Below are positions 60,141-64,000 of a stretch of DNA of 64,000 nt, piece after piece. The first letter of the stretch is position 1. Each line of letters opens with the position of its first letter. The stretch is taken from contig NZ_CP033107.1 of NCBI RefSeq assembly GCF_003856975.1, forward strand, positions 1,302,001 to 1,366,000. The letters run 5' to 3'. This stretch comes from Plantibacter sp. PA-3-X8 (GTDB taxonomy: Bacteria; Actinomycetota; Actinomycetes; Actinomycetales; Microbacteriaceae). The notes below the pieces were generated by a model that was given only the letters and a program-made list of their open reading frames with translations, was not told the origin of the DNA and did not search any database. The position numbers were made by a program, and so were the translations under genes.

Positions 60141-61365
60141 TAGGCGAGGCCGTCCGCTGCCGCTCCTGCGGCTTCGCCGCGGACGTCAGGAAGGACGCCA
60201 GGACGACCACCGCGAGCACGACGATCATCGCGCCGCGCAGACCGAAGTGCTCCCCGAGGAATCCGAGCAGCGGCGGCCCGACGAGGAACGCGACGTAGCC
60301 GGCCGAGGCCACGGCGCCGACGGTCGTCGTCGGATCGTCGCTCTCACCCGCCGCCGAGAGGGTCACCGGGAAGCCGAGCGCCGCACCGAGCCCCCACAGC
60401 AGCACCGCGAGCCCTGCGACGAGGACACTGTCGGAGAAGACGACGAGCCCGATCCCGACCGCCGACACGAGGGCGCTCACCCGCAGCACGTTGGCCTTGC
60501 CGAAGCGGGCGAGGAGCGGTTCACCGGCGAAACGACCGATCGTCATGGCGAGTGCGAACCCGGCGAAGACGATCGATCCGACGGCTGCCGTGGTGCCGTG
60601 CCCGTCGACCATGATGAGCGGCAACCAGTCGCCGGCGGCGCCCTCGGCGAGCGCGAGGGCGAGCACGATGAGCCCGAGGAAGATCACGCGCTGCTGCCGC
60701 CAGACCGCGAGCTGCGCACGGATCCCGGGGGAGCCAGCGCCCGTGTCCGACTGTCGTCCGGTCTCGGCCGGGATCTTCGGGATCGCCCACAGCAGCGCCG
60801 CCAGCGCGACGGTCGCGACGATCAGTAGATGGATCATCACCGGGAAGGCGATCGCCGTGAGCGCGATGCCGGCGACCGAGCCGATGACGGAACCCAGGCT
60901 GTAGCAGCCGTGGAGCACGGGCAGGATGGACCGCCCGGACAGCTGCTCGATCATCGCGCCCTCGATGTTGATCGCGATCTCGGCGAGGCCGAAGCCCAGA
61001 CCGATGCCGATCAGACCGAGGAAGACACCGACGCCCTGCCCGGCACCCGCCATGAGGGCGAGGAGCGCGAGTCCGATGACGAACGCCGCTCCGCCGATGA
61101 TGATCGGGCGACGCGCACCGAACCGACGGACGAGCGCTGCGGACGACAGGATGCCCGTCATCGATCCGACGGAGATGCCGAAGAGGATGAGTCCCATCTC
61201 GGCGGTGCTCGCGTGCACGAGGTCGCGGACGGCCGGCGTCCGGACGATGAAGGACGACAGGCCCACGCCGACAGTGAGCATGAAGACGAAGATCGCCCCG
61301 CGCCGCCGCCGAAGAGGGGCGGACAGCGCGGGGCGGGGGTTCGCCTGACCGGCGCGAGCACTCAT
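60130..61365 (-). CDS. MFS transporter, 12 helices
   Basis: A 411-residue permease with twelve hydrophobic helices, the loop ALVRRFGARRPIIIGG after TM2 and a charged central loop. The layout resembles YbjJ/FucP-like or sugar-efflux MFS proteins, but the substrate is not evident. ATG 61365 has TAGGCT 6 bases upstream on its strand (61372-61377), a leaderless pattern. Its last residues (TGP) and stop are encoded by a REP-like repeat copy, so the repeat has grown into the gene end. Confidence 0.83.
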   Translation of the reverse strand: MSARAGQANPRPALSAPLRRRRGAIFVFMLTVGVGLSSFIVRTPAVRDLVHASTAEMGLILFGISVGSMTGILSSAALVRRFGARRPIIIGGAAFVIGLALLALMAGAGQGVGVFLGLIGIGLGFGLAEIAINIEGAMIEQLSGRSILPVLHGCYSLGSVIGSVAGIALTAIAFPVMIHLLIVATVALAALLWAIPKIPAETGRQSDTGAGSPGIRAQLAVWRQQRVIFLGLIVLALALAEGAAGDWLPLIMVDGHGTTAAVGSIVFAGFALAMTIGRFAGEPLLARFGKANVLRVSALVSAVGIGLVVFSDSVLVAGLAVLLWGLGAALGFPVTLSAAGESDDPTTTVGAVASAGYVAFLVGPPLLGFLGEHFGLRGAMIVVLAVVVLASFLTSAAKPQERQRTASPTGP

Positions 61366-61371
61366 GCTCCG

Positions 61372-61377
61372 AGCCTA
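61372..61377 (-). promoter_or_regulatory. -10 box of a probable leaderless transcript
   Basis: On the minus strand TAGGCT lies 6 bases before ATG 61365; no ribosome site is present. Confidence 0.5.
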
Positions 61378-61412
61378 GAGGCGACGGGAGTGCCGGCCGG
61401 CGGGGATCAGGT

Positions 61413-61558
61413 GATCAGCCCGACGGATTCTCGACGGGGTCGCCGTCGGCGTCGGTCCCCGTCTCGGGGCGGTGCTCGCCTCGGACGGGCCGACGCCGGA
61501 GGATCAGCCCGACGGGTTCTCGACGGGGTCGCCCTCGGCGTCGGTGCCCGTCTCGGGG
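61413..61558. repeat. 57-bp direct repeat of the acidic-protein gene end
   Basis: 61413-61469 and 61502-61558 match in 54 of 57 bases. The right copy is the 3' part of the small acidic gene; the left copy lies after its stop and is non-coding, a partial tandem duplication. Confidence 0.85.
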
Positions 61559-61644
61559 TCGACCTCCTCGGGCTTCGGCACGTCGTGCTTCACGTCGTCG
61601 TCGTGCGTGTGCGGGGGACCGGGGCGGGGGCCGTCACTCGACAT
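61504..61644 (-). CDS. Tiny acidic disordered protein
   Basis: A 46-residue protein rich in Asp, Glu, Pro and Gly (HTHDDDVKHDVPKPEEVDPE in its middle), with no hydrophobic core, so probably disordered. Its ATG lies inside the last codons of the SRPBCC gene (11-base overlap), which predicts coupled translation. The coding case rests on composition and this overlap. Function is unknown. Confidence 0.6.
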   Translation of the reverse strand: MSSDGPRPGPPHTHDDDVKHDVPKPEEVDPETGTDAEGDPVENPSG

Positions 61645-62086
61645 CGCCACGCCATCCCTGTCCGGTCTGGCCCTCGGATTCGACGAGCTGCTTGAAGTTG
61701 CCGAGGTCCTTCTTGACCGCATGGCCGGCCACACCGACGGCTGCGCCGAGGTGCTCGAGGAGGCCCTTGGGCTCCCAGTCCAGCTGCACGGTGACACGCG
61801 TCTTGGCGTCCTCCAGGCGGTGGAAGGTGACGACGCCGGCGTGGTCCGCCTCGCCGCCGGTGCTGTTCCAGGCGACGCGCTCGTCGGGGTGCTGCTCGGT
61901 GATCTCCGCCTCGAAGGTGCGGGTCTGTCCGGCGACGGTGACCGTCCACTCCGTGAGGGTGTCGGTGACCTGCGTGATCGAGTCGACCTCGTCGAGGAAC
62001 TTGGGGAAGTCCTCGAAGCGGGTCCACTGGTTGTAGGCGACGGAGACGGGAACGTCGACGTCGATGGTTTCGATGACCTGGGTCAT
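61634..62086 (-). CDS. SRPBCC (polyketide cyclase/dehydrase-like) protein
   Basis: A 150-residue START-like lipid/ligand-binding fold protein. TIDVDVPVSVAYNQWTRFED and WDQ-type successor segments (VAWNSTGGEADHAGVVTFHRL, given in outline) match the cyclase/dehydrase family, in which small hydrophobic ligands are bound. Related proteins are often stress-induced in actinobacteria. ATG 62086 is chosen because GAGAGG lies 9 bases upstream; ATG 62095 would be too close to it. It overlaps the tiny acidic gene downstream. Confidence 0.82.
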   Translation of the reverse strand: MTQVIETIDVDVPVSVAYNQWTRFEDFPKFLDEVDSITQVTDTLTEWTVTVAGQTRTFEAEITEQHPDERVAWNSTGGEADHAGVVTFHRLEDAKTRVTVQLDWEPKGLLEHLGAAVGVAGHAVKKDLGNFKQLVESEGQTGQGWRGDVE

Positions 62087-62125
62087 GGGCGCCATCCTCT
62101 CTGGTTCTGCGGTACCTGCATGGGT

Positions 62126-62144
62126 CTCGTCCGGAAAGCCCGGA
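62126..62144. other. Small stem-loop upstream of the SRPBCC gene
   Basis: CGTCCGG-AAAGC-CCGGACG, a perfect 7-bp stem in the 154-base gap between kdpE and the SRPBCC gene. A 12-bp palindrome GCGAGCGCTCGC at 62229-62240 touches the kdpE stop and may help end that transcript. Confidence 0.4.
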
Positions 62145-62240
62145 CGCGACTGCGACGGTACGCGTGCAAGCTGCGATTCCGGGGGCATGGCCTCGGGCGC
62201 TGCAACCTGTTACCCTGCCCGACTCGACGCGAGCGCTCGC

Positions 62241-62927
62241 TCAGAGCTGGAAGCGGTACCCCATGCCGGCCTCGGTGAGCAGGTGGCGAGGGGTGGCGGG
62301 CTCCGGCTCGAGCTTCTTCCGCAGCTGCGCGATGTAGAGGCGCAGGTAGCCGGTGTCGGTCACGTGCGTCGGACCCCAGATCTCCGTGAGCAGCATCTGT
62401 CGGGTCACGAGCTTGCCGGCGTTCCGGATGAGCAGCTCGAGCACCTGCCATTCCGTCGGCGTCAGACGGACGGTGGCCGGGGACGCACCAGGGGTCTGCT
62501 TGGTGACCTGCTTCGCGGCGAGATCGACCACGATGTCGCCGAACCGCACGGTGGGTTCGGCCTCGGCGCCGGGGACCCGCCGGGTGAGCGCGCGGATCCT
62601 CGCGAGCAGTTCGTCAATGGCGAACGGCTTCGTCACGTAGTCGTCGGCTCCGGCGTCGAGCGCCTCGACCTTGTCCGTCGATCCGGCACGACCGGACACC
62701 ACGAGGATGGGCGCGTCGGTCCAGCCGCGGAGGCCCTCGATCACCTGCCGCCCGTCGAGCCCCGGCATGCCGAGGTCGAGCAGGTACAGGTCGGGGCGGT
62801 GCGTCGTCGCGGCGTTGAGCGCAGCGGTGCCGTCTTCGGCCGTGATGATCTCGTAGCCCCGGGCGGTGAGGGTGATGCGCAGGGCCCGGAGGATCTGCGG
62901 GTCGTCGTCGGCGATCAGGATCTTCAT
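62241..62927 (-). CDS. kdpE: Response regulator KdpE (OmpR type)
   Basis: A 228-residue two-component regulator. The receiver domain has acidic residues DDD at 7-9, phospho-acceptor Asp51 in LLDLGMPG and Lys100 in YVTKPF. The C-terminal winged helix ends with YLRLYIAQLRKKLEPEP and GMGYRF. It activates a high-affinity potassium-uptake (kdpFABC) operon at low K+ or high osmolarity. Its ATG overlaps the kdpD stop, so sensor and regulator are co-translated. kdpFABC is not in the window and probably lies beyond the right edge. Confidence 0.92.
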   Translation of the reverse strand: MKILIADDDPQILRALRITLTARGYEIITAEDGTAALNAATTHRPDLYLLDLGMPGLDGRQVIEGLRGWTDAPILVVSGRAGSTDKVEALDAGADDYVTKPFAIDELLARIRALTRRVPGAEAEPTVRFGDIVVDLAAKQVTKQTPGASPATVRLTPTEWQVLELLIRNAGKLVTRQMLLTEIWGPTHVTDTGYLRLYIAQLRKKLEPEPATPRHLLTEAGMGYRFQL

Positions 62928-64000
62928 CGAGCGGTCCCCTCCTGATCACGTGCCGCCGGCAGTGACACCACCATGGTGAGGCCCCCACCCGGCGTGTCCT
63001 CCGGTTCGAGTGTGCCACCCATCCCCTCGACGAAGCCCTTCGACAGCGCGAGTCCCAGGCCGAGACCGGTGAGGTTGTCGGTGTCGCCGAGCCGCTGGAA
63101 GGGGACGAACACGTCCTCCCGCCGGTCGGGCGCGATCCCCGGACCGTGGTCGACGATGCGGATCTCGACGGCGTCGCGGAACCAGCTCGTCGCGATCCGG
63201 ACCGGGGTGTCGTCTGGGCTGAAGCGCTGCGCGTTCGTCAGGAGGTTCACGATGACGCGTTGCAGCAGGCCGGCGTCCGCGAGGACGGGTGGAAGATCGG
63301 GCGCGAGGTCGAGCTCGGCGTCGTGCGGCCCGATGCCGAGCTCGTCGAAGGCCGGCAGGATCGCGTCCTCGACGTCGATCGGCGCGACGGTCACGGCGAG
63401 GACACCGGCCTGGAGGCGACTCACGTCGAGCAGGTTCGTGACGAGGGCCGCGAGCGTGCGCAGACTGTCGTCCGCGGTCTCGAGGAGGTCGTGGCGGTCC
63501 GCCGTGGTGAGTTCGACGTCGGTCGCGCGCAGGCCGGTGACGGCGGCGGTCGCGGCGGCGAGGGGGCGCCGGAGGTCGTGACTGACCGCCGAGAGCAGCG
63601 CGCTCCGCACCCGGTCTGTGGCAGCCAGCGGGCCGACCTCCCGGGCGGTGGCGCGCAGATCGGTGTGCTCGAGCGAGGCGTCGAGCTGCGCTGCGATGAC
63701 GGCGAGCAGGCGGCGGTCGGACGCGGCGAGCACCCCGCCGTGCAGTTCGAGTACCGCGCGGGTGCCGATCGGGATGCTCGTGAAGTCGCCGCCGCGGGTC
63801 GGTTCGCCGTCGACCGCGAGGACCTGCTCACCCGCGACGAGGCGCACCCCGGCGAGCGAGAAGGACTCGCGGGTCCGGCTGACGAGCGCCTGCAGGGCGC
63901 CCTCGCCGCGGAGCACGCTGCCCGCGACCGTCGCGAGCAGCTCGGACTCCGCGGCCGCGCGCCTCGCCGTGCGAGCCCGTCGCGCCGAGAGGTCGACGAC
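62924..64000 (-). CDS. kdpD: Sensor histidine kinase KdpD, C-terminal part (runs off the window)
   Basis: The last 358 residues of a potassium/turgor sensor kinase; the start is outside the window. Visible: LSARRARTARRAAAESELLA and a GAF-like region, the phosphorylated histidine in LLSAVSHDLRRPLA, the N box NLLTNAQRFS, the G1 box VDHGPGI and the G2 box GLGLGLALSKGF. The N-terminal universal-stress/KdpD domain and membrane helices must lie to the right. It phosphorylates KdpE. Confidence 0.9.
   Translation of the reverse strand, partial: VVDLSARRARTARRAAAESELLATVAGSVLRGEGALQALVSRTRESFSLAGVRLVAGEQVLAVDGEPTRGGDFTSIPIGTRAVLELHGGVLAASDRRLLAVIAAQLDASLEHTDLRATAREVGPLAATDRVRSALLSAVSHDLRRPLAAATAAVTGLRATDVELTTADRHDLLETADDSLRTLAALVTNLLDVSRLQAGVLAVTVAPIDVEDAILPAFDELGIGPHDAELDLAPDLPPVLADAGLLQRVIVNLLTNAQRFSPDDTPVRIATSWFRDAVEIRIVDHGPGIAPDRREDVFVPFQRLGDTDNLTGLGLGLALSKGFVEGMGGTLEPEDTPGGGLTMVVSLPAARDQEGTAR

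Overview
The window is about 70% GC, with tightly packed genes, many ATGA/GTGA stop-start overlaps and strong G/C bias at third codon positions. Together with a DUF222/HNH nuclease of the type abundant in Microbacteriaceae, a pitA / small membrane protein / DUF3349 cluster as in mycobacteria, and an LAxTG-type sorting signal, this points to a high-GC actinobacterium, most likely of the family Microbacteriaceae. The genus cannot be fixed from the sequence (a plant-associated genus such as Plantibacter would fit). No IS element, prophage, CRISPR array or rRNA operon is visible; there is one tRNA gene.

Left part (1-13 kb): small stress and housekeeping modules. A TetR repressor and an SDR share a TGAG/CTCA operator with a nearby quinone-reductase-like enzyme. 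A phosphate transporter is followed by two conserved partner genes. Then come a zinc-ribbon/PD-(D/E)XK-type nuclease, an MFS pump with an esterase, a TauE/SafE permease, a zinc-sensing SmtB-type ArsR repressor beside a 26-histidine protein, and a second TetR/SDR module with two TTGAG..CTCAA operators.

Centre (13.3-43.2 kb): a polysaccharide-use region built around beta-mannan. It holds a secreted GH26 mannanase; a GntR-controlled esterase plus LplABC-type ABC importer; a ROK-controlled operon with a ThuA-like protein, ABC importer, aldo/keto reductase and GH5-like glycosidase; and a third operon headed by a LacI-type sensor that lacks its DNA-binding domain. That third operon contains an ABC importer, GH2 beta-mannosidase, ROK sugar kinase, a wall-anchored (LARTG) GH5 mannanase and mannose-6-phosphate isomerase. 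The inferred flow is: mannan cut outside the cell, oligosaccharides imported, mannose released, phosphorylated and isomerised to fructose-6-phosphate.

Right part (43-64 kb): small enzymes (VOC, GNAT, NUDIX), tRNA-Gly(CCC), three loci of a REP-like palindromic repeat with local tandem expansions, an LLM flavin monooxygenase, an amino-acid permease, and a LacI-regulated rhamnoside operon (SBP, two permeases, GH78). These are followed by the DUF222/HNH protein, a ThrE-type exporter, an MFS transporter, a coenzyme-A-free cluster of SRPBCC plus tiny acidic protein, and KdpE with the 3' part of kdpD running off the right edge. Several genes appear to be leaderless, with a TANNNT box 6-8 bases before the start codon.
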